A DNA stretch of 59,168 nucleotides from contig NZ_VCJS01000068.1 of the NCBI RefSeq assembly GCF_005893125.1, positions 1-59,168 of the forward strand. The letters run 5' to 3'. The notes under the pieces are model-generated. The model had not been told where the DNA came from, made no database searches, and was given only the letters and a program-made list of their open reading frames with translations. This document shows, one piece after another, positions 45,972 to 54,584 of this stretch. Every line of letters starts with the position of its first letter. Position 1 is the first letter of the stretch. Both the position numbers and the translations under genes were made by a program. Source of the DNA: Nonomuraea basaltis. GTDB lineage: Bacteria; Actinomycetota; Actinomycetes; Streptosporangiales; Streptosporangiaceae.

Positions 45972-46004
45972 CTTCTTGTTCGCCGCCAGCAGGCGAACAA
46001 GAAG
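45972..46004. terminator. bidirectional terminator
   Basis: CTTCTTGTTCGCC and GGCGAACAAGAAG form a perfect 13-bp stem with a seven-base loop between convergent genes. It is unusually AT-rich for this genome. Confidence 0.82.
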
Positions 46005-46020
46005 AAGCACACCTGATCCA

Positions 46021-46638
46021 TCAGCCCAGGCCGTGCCGAACCGCGTAGAGCGCGGCCTGGGTGCGATCCTGCACGCCCAGCTTCATCAGCACGTTGGACA
46101 CGTGGGTCTTGACCGTCTTCTCCGCGACGGCCAGGCTCCTGGCGATCTCCCTGTTGGACCGGCCGGCCGCGATGAGCGCGAGCACCTCGCGCTCGCGGTC
46201 GGTCAGCGGGACCGGCGTGGGCACGTCAGGGGCGGCGCCGGCCAGCATCGCCTCGGCCGCCTCGGGGGCGAGCAGCACCTGGCCGCCGTGCACCGCGCGT
46301 ACCGCCTGGACCAGCGCGAGCGGGTCGACGTCCTTGTAGAGGAACCCGGCCGCGCCCGCGCGCATCGCCGGGCCCACGTCCGCGCGGTCGCTCACCGACG
46401 TCAGCACAACCACCCTGGTCTTGGACCCGGCCAGCCGCTCCAGCGCGCCGAGCCCGTCGAGCACGGGCATCTTCAGGTCCAGCAGCAGCACGTCAGGGGC
46501 CAGCTCCCCGGCCAGTTCGACGGCCTGCGCCCCGTCGCCCGCCTCGCCGACGACCGTGATGTCGTCCTGCAGGTCGAGGAACGTCCGCAGCCCCTGCCGC
46601 ACGACTGGATGATCGTCGGCGATCAGCACCCGGATCAA
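46021..46638 (-). CDS. NarL/FixJ family response regulator
   Basis: This 205-residue regulator has a receiver with Asp in VLLLDLKMPVLDG and a LuxR-type HTH (LTDREREVLALIAAGRSNRE, KTVKTHVSNVLMKLGVQDRT). The TTG start at 46638 overlaps the kinase stop (TTGA) and is preceded by GGAGG, so the two are coupled. Its DNA target is probably the palindrome at 47766-47775. Confidence 0.92.
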   Translation of the reverse strand: MIRVLIADDHPVVRQGLRTFLDLQDDITVVGEAGDGAQAVELAGELAPDVLLLDLKMPVLDGLGALERLAGSKTRVVVLTSVSDRADVGPAMRAGAAGFLYKDVDPLALVQAVRAVHGGQVLLAPEAAEAMLAGAAPDVPTPVPLTDREREVLALIAAGRSNREIARSLAVAEKTVKTHVSNVLMKLGVQDRTQAALYAVRHGLG

Positions 46639-47759
46639 ACGCCCACCTCCACGCGTACCGTCGTCCCCTGTCCAGGATCCGATTCGACGGTCATCACGCC
46701 ACCGACGGACTCGGCCCTGTCCCGCATCGACACGAGCCCGAGGCCGCGCGACTCCGCCTGCTCGAACCCGCTGCCGTCGTCGCTGACGGTCAGCGCCAGC
46801 TTGCCGTCCTCGATGACCAGGCGTACGAGGACGCGGCCGGCCCCGGAGTGCCTGAGCGCGTTGTGCAGCGCCTCCTGGGCCACCCGCAGCACCGCCACCT
46901 CGACCGCCGAGTCCAGCGGCGGCAGCTCGCCGCACTCGAACGCGACCAGGGACGGGTGGAGCCGGTCCAGCATGCGTACGTGCTTGCGCAGCGTCTCCGC
47001 CAGCCCGTGCCGGTCGAGCTCGGCCGGGCGCAGCTCGACGATCACGGCGCGCAGCTCCGAAAGAGCCTCGCCGGCGAGGCGTTGGACGCGTTCGAGCTCC
47101 ACAGCCGCCTTGTCGGGGGCCCGCTCCAGCATCGCCCCCGCGGCCTGCGCGGTGAGCCGGAGCGAGAACAGCTTCTGCGTGACGGCGTCGTGCAACTCCC
47201 TGGCCACCCGGTTGCGCTCCTCCAGCATGGCCAGCTCGCGGCCGCGCTCGTAGAGCCTGGCGTTGGTCAGCGCGATCGCGGCGTGCGCGGCGAACAGCGT
47301 CAGCAGGTCCTGGTCGTCCTGCGTGAAGCCGCCGAGCGTGCGCTTGTTGGCCAGAAAGATGATGCCGAGCACCTGCTCGCCGTCGCGGATGGGGACGCCG
47401 AGGAAGTCCTTCATCACCGGGTGCGCCTTCGGCCACCACTCGAACCTGGGGTCCTTGCGCAAGTCGGGCAGCCTGACGGGGCTCTCTTCGCGGAGCATCG
47501 CGCCGAGCATGCCATGCTGTCTGGGCAGCGGCCCGATCGCGTCCCACTGCTTGTCGGTGATGCCCTCGGCGACGAACTCGGCGAACGACCCGTCCTCGTC
47601 GGGCACGCCGAGCGCGGCGTAGCGGGCGTCGAGCAGCCGCTGCGCCGAGCGTACGATGACCTGCAGCACCTCGCGGGCCGACAGGTGGCGGGTGACCGCG
47701 AGCACCGCGGAGCTCACCGCCTGCAGGATCTCGTCTCGGTCGGCCGTCACGGGACTCAC
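46635..47759 (-). CDS. GAF-domain sensor histidine kinase (DevS/NarX type)
   Basis: This 374-residue cytoplasmic kinase has a GAF domain (about 25-170; RLLDARYAALGVPDEDG, DFLGVPIRDGEQVLGIIFLA). A HisKA_3 domain follows, with LEERNRVARELHDAVTQKLF (phosphorylated His), and an HATPase domain with EALHNALRHSGA and GLGLVSMRDRAE. It is soluble, so the signal is intracellular (redox, gas or ligand). The usual DevS haem-binding residues cannot be judged by eye. The GTG start is chosen from several. Confidence 0.9.
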   Translation of the reverse strand: MSPVTADRDEILQAVSSAVLAVTRHLSAREVLQVIVRSAQRLLDARYAALGVPDEDGSFAEFVAEGITDKQWDAIGPLPRQHGMLGAMLREESPVRLPDLRKDPRFEWWPKAHPVMKDFLGVPIRDGEQVLGIIFLANKRTLGGFTQDDQDLLTLFAAHAAIALTNARLYERGRELAMLEERNRVARELHDAVTQKLFSLRLTAQAAGAMLERAPDKAAVELERVQRLAGEALSELRAVIVELRPAELDRHGLAETLRKHVRMLDRLHPSLVAFECGELPPLDSAVEVAVLRVAQEALHNALRHSGAGRVLVRLVIEDGKLALTVSDDGSGFEQAESRGLGLVSMRDRAESVGGVMTVESDPGQGTTVRVEVGV

Positions 47760-47765
47760 TCTATG

Positions 47766-47775
47766 GTCCTAGGAC
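47766..47775. promoter_or_regulatory. 10-bp palindrome, candidate response-regulator site
   Basis: GTCCTAGGAC is perfectly symmetric and lies six bases upstream of the kinase start and 70 bases before the divergent SDR gene. The overlapping octamer GGTCCTAG (47765-47772) also occurs at the first NarL-type locus (12561-12568). Confidence 0.45.
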
Positions 47776-47844
47776 GAAGTGCCCAGCCCGGCACCGGTCC
47801 TCAGCCCGATGTCCGCCGCTCGTCGCGTTCCTACCGTCGGAACC

Positions 47845-48501
47845 ATGACGAACACCGCACTCATCACCGGCGCCTCCCGCGGTCTCGGCCTCGCCCTGGC
47901 GAGGTCCCTGTCAGCTTCGGGCTGGAACCTCGTGCTCACCGCCCGCGGGGCCGACGACCTGGAGCGGGTCGCGGCCGAGCTGGGCGCCACCGCGATCCCC
48001 GGGGACGTGGCCGACCCGGCGCACGTCGAGCGGCTGGCCCGGGCGGCGCCCGAGCTGGACCTGCTGGTCAACAACGCCAGCGACCTGGGCGTGACGCCGT
48101 TGCCACCGCTGGCGGGGTACCCCCTGGAGGCGTTCAGGGCACTGCTGGAGACGAACGTGACTGCTCCCCTCGCCCTCATCCAGGCCACGCTGCCGGCGCT
48201 GCGGGCGGCGAGCGGCGCGATCGTCAACGTCACCTCGGACGCCGCCACGGGCGCGTACGAGGGCTGGGGCGGCTACGGCGCCGGCAAGGCGGCCCTGGAG
48301 CAGTTGTCGAACGTGCTGGCCGCCGAGGAGCCCGAGCTGCGCGTCTGGTGGGTCGATCCGGGCGAGATGAACACCCGCATGCTCGCCGACGCCGTGGGCG
48401 CCGAGGAGGCGTCGGCCGCGACCGACCCGGCGAAGGTCGCCACGGCGCTGCACGACCTGGTCGGCTCACGCCCGGCCAGCGGAAAAGTGAGCCTGCAATG
48501 A
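47845..48501 (+). CDS. SDR family oxidoreductase
   Basis: This 218-residue short-chain dehydrogenase has TGASRGLG, NNASDLG, a Ser in VNVTSDA and YGAGKAA. It is shorter than usual at the C-terminus. Its stop overlaps the QueA-like start by four bases (ATGA), so the two are translated together. The substrate is unknown. Confidence 0.88.
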   Translation: MTNTALITGASRGLGLALARSLSASGWNLVLTARGADDLERVAAELGATAIPGDVADPAHVERLARAAPELDLLVNNASDLGVTPLPPLAGYPLEAFRALLETNVTAPLALIQATLPALRAASGAIVNVTSDAATGAYEGWGGYGAGKAALEQLSNVLAAEEPELRVWWVDPGEMNTRMLADAVGAEEASAATDPAKVATALHDLVGSRPASGKVSLQ

Positions 48502-49508
48502 CCCTGGCGCTCGACTTCGTCCTGCCGCCCGGGCTGTCGGCCCACGAGCCGCCCGAGGCCAGGGGGCTGTCCAGGGACGCGGTACGCCTGATGGTCTCGC
48601 GCGGCGACCTGGAGCCCGGGCACCACCGGTTCGGCGACCTGCCGGGGCTGCTCGACCCGGGGGACCTGATCGTGGTGAACAACTCGGCGACGCTGCCCGC
48701 GGCCATCAGGCTGGACCGGCTGGCCGTGCACTTCTCCACCGCGCGGGAGGACGGCACGTGGCTGGTGGAGCTGCGGCGGCGTACCTCGAAGGCGTCCGAG
48801 CCGTACGGCGGGGGCGAGGCCGGCGAGTGGCTGCCGCTGCCGGGGCGGGCCACGCTGCGGCTGATCGATCGGGAGACGCCGCGGCTGTGGCGGGCGCGGC
48901 TGGATCGCGACGTGGAGGCGTACCTGCGCGAGTACGGGATGCCGATCCGCTACTCGTACGTGGACAGGGACTGGCCGATCGACGCCTACCAGACCGTGTT
49001 CGCGACCGTGCCGGGCAGCGCGGAGATGCCGAGCGCGGCGCGGCCGTTCACCGCCGATCTGGTGACCGCGCTCGTGGCGCGCGGCGTCGGGATCGCGCCG
49101 ATCACCCTGCACACGGGGGTGGCCTCGCCGGAGAAGGACGAGCCGCCGTACGACGAGCGGTACGAGGTGCCCGCCTCGACCGCGCGGCTGGTCAACCTCG
49201 CCAGGGAGAGCGGCAACCGGGTGGTGGCGGCGGGGACGACCGTCGTGCGGGCTCTGGAGACGGCCGTAGGCGTGGACGGGCGGGTGGCCGCGTCGGCGGG
49301 CTGGACCAGGCATGTCGTCACGCCAGAGGGCGGCGTACGGGCCGTCACGGGGCTGATCACGGGCCTGCACGAGCCGCGCTCCAGCCATCTGCTGATGCTG
49401 ACCGCGATCGCGGGCGAGGAGGCGCTGGCGCGGGCGTACGAGGAGGCGCTACGGGAGGGGTATCTGTGGCATGAGTTCGGCGACACGCACCTGATACTGA
49501 AGAAATAG
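48498..49508 (+). CDS. QueA-like S-adenosylmethionine:tRNA ribosyltransferase-isomerase family protein
   Basis: This 336-residue member of the QueA family transfers the ribosyl group of SAM to 7-aminomethyl-deazaguanine in tRNA when genuine. Matching blocks are LDPGDLIVVNNSATLPA, ARPFTADLVTALVARGVGIA, PITLHTGVASPEK and GLHEPRSSHLLMLTAIAG. The C-terminal FIYPG-type motif of true QueA is replaced here. No queuosine genes (queC, queD, queE, queF, tgt) are in the window. A coupled SDR suggests a different substrate or pathway. Confidence 0.82.
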   Translation: MTLALDFVLPPGLSAHEPPEARGLSRDAVRLMVSRGDLEPGHHRFGDLPGLLDPGDLIVVNNSATLPAAIRLDRLAVHFSTAREDGTWLVELRRRTSKASEPYGGGEAGEWLPLPGRATLRLIDRETPRLWRARLDRDVEAYLREYGMPIRYSYVDRDWPIDAYQTVFATVPGSAEMPSAARPFTADLVTALVARGVGIAPITLHTGVASPEKDEPPYDERYEVPASTARLVNLARESGNRVVAAGTTVVRALETAVGVDGRVAASAGWTRHVVTPEGGVRAVTGLITGLHEPRSSHLLMLTAIAGEEALARAYEEALREGYLWHEFGDTHLILKK

Positions 49509-49604
49509 CTTTACACAGATTTTGCAATTGTGATAGGAACAGCCGACATTTACGGGGGCTTGTTCGAGTGCGTCCCCGTGCCCCTTCCTCACCGGAGCCG
49601 TTGA

Positions 49605-50162
49605 ATGCGCAACTCCCTTCCCAAGGCCGCCTCCCTGGCATTGCTGGCCGGCGCCCTGCTCATCCCGGCTGTTCCGGCCTCCGCCGCCCCGGTCGCCGCC
49701 AAGACCGCCGCGGTCACCGCCGCCGATCCGTTCTCGGCCTTCGACGTCAAGGTGAAGGCCCCCAAGACGGCCAGGGCCGGCGGCAAGATCCGCTACACCA
49801 TCGTCGCCACCAACAAGGGCCCGCACTACGCGAACGCCTGGTTCATCGGCGGCGAGTTCCCCAAGGGCGTCGACCTGAAGAAGATCTCCTACGCGGCGAG
49901 CATCAAGGGCACCGAGTGCTTCGGCGAGGGCCGCGCGTTCTTCTGCTTCCTGCCGAAGGTTCTCGAGGTGGGTGACTCCGCCGCCGTGATGTTCGAGGCG
50001 AAGCTCAAGAAGTCCGCCAAGGGCACGCAGAAGGCGACGCTCGGCGTGGTCTCCTACAACCTCGACACGGGCATGGAGGACATGAGCAAGGAAGAGCTGG
50101 ACCGGCTCGGTGTCCCCGAGTTCGGCTTCCAGAAGACCGTCAAGACCAAGGTCGTCCGCTAG
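49605..50162 (+). CDS. secreted DUF11-like protein
   Basis: The product is 185 residues, with a Sec signal (MRNSLPKAASLALLAGALL through ASAAP, cleavage near 28). An Ig-like beta domain of DUF11 type follows (VKVKAPKTARAGGKIRYTIV, ATNKGPHYANAW), with two Cys (TECFGE, FFCFLP). GGAG lies six bases before the ATG. It has no anchor, so it is probably released or wall-associated. The upstream 96 bases are AT-rich and likely hold its promoter. Confidence 0.82.
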   Translation: MRNSLPKAASLALLAGALLIPAVPASAAPVAAKTAAVTAADPFSAFDVKVKAPKTARAGGKIRYTIVATNKGPHYANAWFIGGEFPKGVDLKKISYAASIKGTECFGEGRAFFCFLPKVLEVGDSAAVMFEAKLKKSAKGTQKATLGVVSYNLDTGMEDMSKEELDRLGVPEFGFQKTVKTKVVR

Positions 50163-50239
50163 CACACCCCGCTGCGCCCGCGTCCGAATGCCGCACCTGC
50201 TGCGCGACCATCGGACCGGGCGCAGTACCGTGGCTGGAT

Positions 50240-51457
50240 GTGGACCAGCGCACCCTCCTGATCACCCTGACCGGCCCCGACCGGCCCGGCGTCACGTCGC
50301 GCCTCTTCTCCGTTCTCTCCGGCTTCCCCGTGACTGTCGCGGACATCGAGCAGGTCGTCATCCGAGGCCGGCTCACGCTCGGCGTGCTCGTCGCGTACGC
50401 GGGCGGCCCCTCGACGGGCACCGGCACCACGCTCGGCGCCATGTGGACCGCCGTCGAGCGGGTGGCCGAGGACCTCGGCTTGGAGGTGGAGCTCTCCACC
50501 GGATCCCAGACCAAGGAGCAGCGCCGCCGCGGCCGCCTGTCGGTCAGCGTGCTCGGCGCCACACTGCAGCCCGCCGCGATCGCGGGCATCGCCGGGCGCA
50601 TCGCCGCCGCAGGCGCGAACATCGACCGCATCGAGCGCCTCGCCCAGTGGCCCGTCACGTGCCTCGAGCTGTCCGTCTCGGGCGCCAACCCTGACGCGCT
50701 GCGGATCGAGCTGGCCGCCGAGGCCGCCGCCCAAGAGGTGGACGTGGCCGTGCAGCGCACGGGCCTGTCGCGGCGCGCCAAGCGGTTGATCGTCATGGAC
50801 GTCGACTCGACGCTCATCCAGGGCGAAGTCATCGAGCTGCTGGCAGCGCACGCCGGCTGTCTGGACGAGGTCGCCCGGGTCACCGAGCAGGCCATGCGCG
50901 GCGAGCTGGACTTCGCCGAGTCGCTGCGCAAGCGGGTCGCGCTGCTCGAGGGGCTGCCCGCCGAAGTGTTCGAGCACGTGCGCAAGGAGGTCGTGCTCAC
51001 GCCCGGCGCCCGTACGCTCGTGCGTACGCTCAAGCGCCTCGACTACCGCTTCGCCATCGTCAGCGGCGGCTTCACCCAGATCACCGACGGCCTCGTCGAG
51101 GAGCTCGGCATCGACTACTCCGCGGCCAACGTCCTGGAGGTCGTCGACGGGCGGCTGACCGGCCGGGTCGTCGGCGAGATCGTCGACCGGCCGGGCAAGG
51201 CCCGGGCGCTGGAGCGCTTCGCGCGCGAGGCCCACCTGCCGATCTCCCAGACCGTCGCCATCGGCGACGGGGCCAACGACCTGGACATGATCGCGGTGGC
51301 CGGGCTGGGCATCGCGTTCAACGCCAAGCCGGTCGTACGGCAGGCCGCGGACACCGCGGTCAACACGCCCTACCTGGACTCGATCCTCTACCTGCTGGGG
51401 ATCTCGCGGGACGAGGTGGAGGCCGCCGACGCCGAGGACGTGCTCGCGGCGGGGTGA
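50240..51457 (+). CDS. serB: phosphoserine phosphatase with tandem ACT domains
   Basis: This 405-residue enzyme catalyses the last step of serine synthesis. Two ACT domains (about 3-80 and 95-170) precede the HAD core: motif I IVMDVDSTLIQGE, motif II VSGGFTQI, a Lys in RPGKARAL and motif IV GDGANDLDMI. The two ACT domains suggest serine feedback, as in actinobacterial SerB. The GTG start overlaps a one-base-shifted ATG. It converges with the SixA-like gene. Confidence 0.95.
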   Translation: MDQRTLLITLTGPDRPGVTSRLFSVLSGFPVTVADIEQVVIRGRLTLGVLVAYAGGPSTGTGTTLGAMWTAVERVAEDLGLEVELSTGSQTKEQRRRGRLSVSVLGATLQPAAIAGIAGRIAAAGANIDRIERLAQWPVTCLELSVSGANPDALRIELAAEAAAQEVDVAVQRTGLSRRAKRLIVMDVDSTLIQGEVIELLAAHAGCLDEVARVTEQAMRGELDFAESLRKRVALLEGLPAEVFEHVRKEVVLTPGARTLVRTLKRLDYRFAIVSGGFTQITDGLVEELGIDYSAANVLEVVDGRLTGRVVGEIVDRPGKARALERFAREAHLPISQTVAIGDGANDLDMIAVAGLGIAFNAKPVVRQAADTAVNTPYLDSILYLLGISRDEVEAADAEDVLAAG

Positions 51458-51461
51458 CCCG

Positions 51462-51929
51462 TCAGTCCTCCTTCGGATCCCAGTGGGTGACCAGGCGGCC
51501 CTCCCCCGGATAGAGATCCGCCCACGCCGACTCCACCCGGATCACCGCGAAAGCCCCTGGCCGGAACACGTAGTCGCCTCCGGCCAGCCCCAGGGCCAGC
51601 TCGTGCACGCCCGGGTTGTGCCCGCACAGGACCACGGTGCCCAGGTCGGGATCGGACCGGCGGACCAACTCGAGCAGCTCCTCGGGGTAGGCCTCGTAGA
51701 TGTCGCGCTCGTAGCTGATCTCCACCTCGGGGAAGGCGATCTCGGCGGTGCGCTTGGTCCTGAGCGCGGGCGAGCAGAGCACCATGTCGGGCTCCAGCCC
51801 GGCCGCCCTGATCTCGTCGCCCGCCCGCTTGGCGTCCCGCTCCCCGCGGCCGGTCAGCGGCCGCTCGTGGTCGGCCAGGCCAGGGACCTGGGCGGCTTTC
51901 GCATGCCGCAACATGATCAACGTTCGCAC
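51462..51929 (-). CDS. SixA-like histidine phosphatase
   Basis: This 155-residue enzyme of the histidine-phosphatase superfamily has the catalytic motif LIMLRHAKA, the phosphate-binding Arg in CSPALRTKRTAE and the second His in VVLCGHNPGVHEL. It is probably a phosphohistidine or small-molecule phosphatase. The GTG start lies four bases from the stop of the small membrane protein upstream, so the two share a transcript. Confidence 0.9.
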   Translation of the reverse strand: MRTLIMLRHAKAAQVPGLADHERPLTGRGERDAKRAGDEIRAAGLEPDMVLCSPALRTKRTAEIAFPEVEISYERDIYEAYPEELLELVRRSDPDLGTVVLCGHNPGVHELALGLAGGDYVFRPGAFAVIRVESAWADLYPGEGRLVTHWDPKED

Positions 51930-51933
51930 CGGA

Positions 51934-52050
51934 TCACCCTGAATTCGAAGCCCAGACGGCCAGCGCGACGATCACAGCCAGGATGACGAGCATGGCCAGC
52001 AGAATGAGGCCCAGGGTCTTGCCGCCGCTGGGCTGCTTGTCATCTTCCAC
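51934..52050 (-). CDS. 38-residue single-span membrane protein (SGM_5486 type)
   Basis: GTG at 52050 opens a short peptide (MEDDKQPSGGKTLGLILLAM, then a hydrophobic helix to AVWASNSG). The pattern of a charged start and one membrane helix matches the SGM_5486 family of tiny transporter-associated proteins in actinomycetes. It precedes sixA by four bases. It is easily missed because of its length. Confidence 0.78.
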   Translation of the reverse strand: MEDDKQPSGGKTLGLILLAMLVILAVIVALAVWASNSG

Positions 52051-52125
52051 GCGCCCAGTTTCCCACCGCAAGTCGCCGGTGCCTCGCCCGCCTACCGAAC
52101 CAGTCTTCTGCCGCGCGGCCGCCCT

Positions 52126-52200
52126 CGACCTTCTCGACCACCCCCGACCTTCTCGACCGCCCTCGACCGCCTTGGCCTTCCCGACCGCCCTCGAACGCGT
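52126..52200. repeat. short tandem repeat of ~19 bp
   Basis: Two near-identical 19-bp units (CGACCTTCTCGACC plus five more bases; 52126-52144 and 52145-52163) differ at two bases. They are followed by two degenerate copies beginning CGACCGCC. They lie upstream of the small membrane protein gene and downstream of the hppA terminator. Confidence 0.7.
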
Positions 52201-52212
52201 GAACCCGCAGAC

Positions 52213-52252
52213 GCGAAACGCCCGCCCCCGCGCAGGGGAGCGGGCGTCTCGC
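52213..52252 (-). terminator. hppA terminator
   Basis: ACGCCCGC pairs with GCGGGCGT, extended inward by CCCC/GGGG (one bulge) and outward by GCG/CGC. It lies just after the hppA stop on the minus strand. Confidence 0.8.
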
Positions 52253-52265
52253 GCGTGCGGTGGTG

Positions 52266-54584
52266 CTACGACGCGACGGGCTCCTGCTCGCGGTCGTTGT
52301 TGTTGCTGGTCGGCTCGCTGGTGACCGACCGGCGCTTGGACACGATGATGGCGCCGACCACCACGCCCACTGTGACGACCGTGACGCCGATGCGCACCGC
52401 CGGGTTGCCCGCGTACAGGACCACCGCCGGGGCGACCAGCAGCGCCACCAGGTTCATCACCTTGATGAGCGGGTTGATGGCCGGTCCTGCCGTGTCCTTG
52501 AACGGGTCGCCGACCGTGTCGCCGATGACCGTGGCGGCGTGCGCCTCCGAGCCCTTGCCGCCGTAGTGACCGTCCTCAACGAGCTTCTTGGCGTTGTCCC
52601 AGGCGCCGCCGGAGTTGGCCAGGAAGACGGCCATCAGCGTGCCGCAGGCGATCGCCCCGGCCAGGAACGCGCCCAGCGGCGCATAGCCGAGCGCGAAGCC
52701 GACCGCGATCGGGGTCATGACCGCCAGCAGGCCGGGCGTGGCCAGCTCGCGCAGCGAGTCGCGGGTGCAGATGTCCACGACGCGGCCGTAGTCCGGTTTC
52801 TGCGTGCCGTCCATGATGCCGGGATTGTTGCGGAACTGGTCGCGTACCTCGAAGACCACCCGCATCGCGGCCCGTCCGACCGCCGAGATCGCCAGCCCGG
52901 AGAACAGGAACACGACCGCGGCACCGATGATCAGGCCGACGAGGACGTTCGGCTGGTCGATGCTGAGGCTGAAGCTGGAGAAGGCGCCCAGCGCGTCCTT
53001 GATCGCCTGGTCGGCCTTGGCGAGTTCGATTTCCACGGCGGTGCGGAAGGCGCCGAAGAGCGCGGTGGCCGCCAGCACGGCCGTGGCGATCGCGATGCCC
53101 TTGGTGATGGCCTTGGTGGTGTTGCCGACGGCGTCCAGGCTGGTGAGCACCTGGGCGCCCTCGCCCTGGACGTCGCCCGACATCTCGGCGATGCCCTGGG
53201 CGTTGTCGGAGACCGGGCCGAAGGTGTCCATGGACACGATGACGCCGACCGTGGTCAGCAGCCCGGTGCCGGCCAGGGCCACCGCGAACAGGGCGATGGT
53301 CACGTTGCCGAAGCCGAGCAGGAACGCGCCGTAGACCGCGCCGCCGATGATCAGGGCGGAGTAGACGGCCGACTCCAGGCCGACGCTGATGCCGGCCAGG
53401 ATGACGGTGGCGGGGCCGGTGGCCGAGCTCTCTCCGATCTCGCGTACGGGACGCCGGGTCGTCTCGGTGAAGTAGCCGGTCAGCAGTTGGATGGCGCTGG
53501 CCAGCACCAGGCCGATGAGCACGGCGCCGATGGCGATGAGCCGCGGGTCGGCGGTGGACTCGACGGTCGAGCCGGTCAGGCCGGCGAAGCTGTCGGGCAG
53601 GTACAGGAACGCGGCCACCGCCACCAGCACCGCCGAGATCGCGGCGGAGATGAAGAAGCTGCGGTTGATCGCGGCCATGCCATTGCGGTCGCGGTCGCGC
53701 ATGCCGGTGATGAAGATGCCGATGATCGCCGTGATGACGCCGATCATGGGGACGATGAGGGGGAAGATCAGCCCCTCCTCGCCGAAGGCCACCCTGCCCA
53801 GGATGAGGCTGGCGACCAGCATGACCGCATACGACTCGAACAGGTCGGCGGCCATGCCCGCGCAGTCGCCGACGTTGTCGCCCACGTTGTCGGCGATGGT
53901 GGCGGCGTTGCGCGGGTCGTCCTCCGGGATGCCCTGCTCGACCTTGCCGACCAGGTCGGCGCCGACGTCGGCGGCCTTGGTGAAGATGCCGCCGCCGACT
54001 CGCATGAACATCGCCAGCAGCGCCGCCCCGAACCCGAATCCTTCGAGCACGACGGGCGCGTCGCCCTGGTAGATGAACACGACCACGGCCGCGCCGAACA
54101 GGCCGAGGCCCACGGTGAACATCCCGGCCACGCCACCGGTGCGGAACGCGATGCGCATGGCGCGCTTCTCGCCCGAGTCGTTGGCCGCGGCGGCGACGCG
54201 GACGTTGCCGCGCACGGCCAGCCACATGCCTACGAACCCGGTCAGCGCGGAGAACACCGCCCCGACCACGAAGAAGATCGACCGCCCGATGCGTTCGTCC
54301 CACTCTCCGGGTAGCAGGAGCAACAGGAAGGGAATTATCACGACGAAGATCGCCAACGTGCGGAACTGGCGCGCCAGATAGGCCGCGGCGCCTTCCTGCA
54401 CGGCACGGGCGATGTTCTGCATACGTTCGGTGCCCTGGTCGGCGGACAGCACTTCGCGCACCAGGCCGCCGGCGACGGCTAGCGCGATCAGTGCGACCGC
54501 GGCGACCACGATCACGATGGTGAGATTGTTTCCGCTCAGGGCCAGATTGGACGCTGGCTCCGCTGCCAGCATGTGCCTGCTCAT
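52266..54584 (-). CDS. hppA: membrane-bound proton-pumping pyrophosphatase
   Basis: This 772-residue pump couples pyrophosphate hydrolysis to proton export and has about 16 membrane segments. The pyrophosphate site is intact: DVGADLVGKVE, DNVGDNVGDCAGMAADLFES and GDTVGDPFKDTAGP. GNTTKAITKG has Lys where potassium-dependent enzymes have Ala, so it is of the potassium-independent, proton-only class. The ATG at 54584 has AGGAG four bases upstream. The gene follows the bldG/anti-sigma pair on the same strand, as in Streptomyces, after a 690-bp gap. Confidence 0.97.
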   Translation of the reverse strand: MSRHMLAAEPASNLALSGNNLTIVIVVAAVALIALAVAGGLVREVLSADQGTERMQNIARAVQEGAAAYLARQFRTLAIFVVIIPFLLLLLPGEWDERIGRSIFFVVGAVFSALTGFVGMWLAVRGNVRVAAAANDSGEKRAMRIAFRTGGVAGMFTVGLGLFGAAVVVFIYQGDAPVVLEGFGFGAALLAMFMRVGGGIFTKAADVGADLVGKVEQGIPEDDPRNAATIADNVGDNVGDCAGMAADLFESYAVMLVASLILGRVAFGEEGLIFPLIVPMIGVITAIIGIFITGMRDRDRNGMAAINRSFFISAAISAVLVAVAAFLYLPDSFAGLTGSTVESTADPRLIAIGAVLIGLVLASAIQLLTGYFTETTRRPVREIGESSATGPATVILAGISVGLESAVYSALIIGGAVYGAFLLGFGNVTIALFAVALAGTGLLTTVGVIVSMDTFGPVSDNAQGIAEMSGDVQGEGAQVLTSLDAVGNTTKAITKGIAIATAVLAATALFGAFRTAVEIELAKADQAIKDALGAFSSFSLSIDQPNVLVGLIIGAAVVFLFSGLAISAVGRAAMRVVFEVRDQFRNNPGIMDGTQKPDYGRVVDICTRDSLRELATPGLLAVMTPIAVGFALGYAPLGAFLAGAIACGTLMAVFLANSGGAWDNAKKLVEDGHYGGKGSEAHAATVIGDTVGDPFKDTAGPAINPLIKVMNLVALLVAPAVVLYAGNPAVRIGVTVVTVGVVVGAIIVSKRRSVTSEPTSNNNDREQEPVAS

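Noticed and set aside
52260..54314. 684-codon open frame on the plus strand
   Set aside because: It is the complement of hppA and consists of Asp/His/Arg-rich low-complexity sequence.
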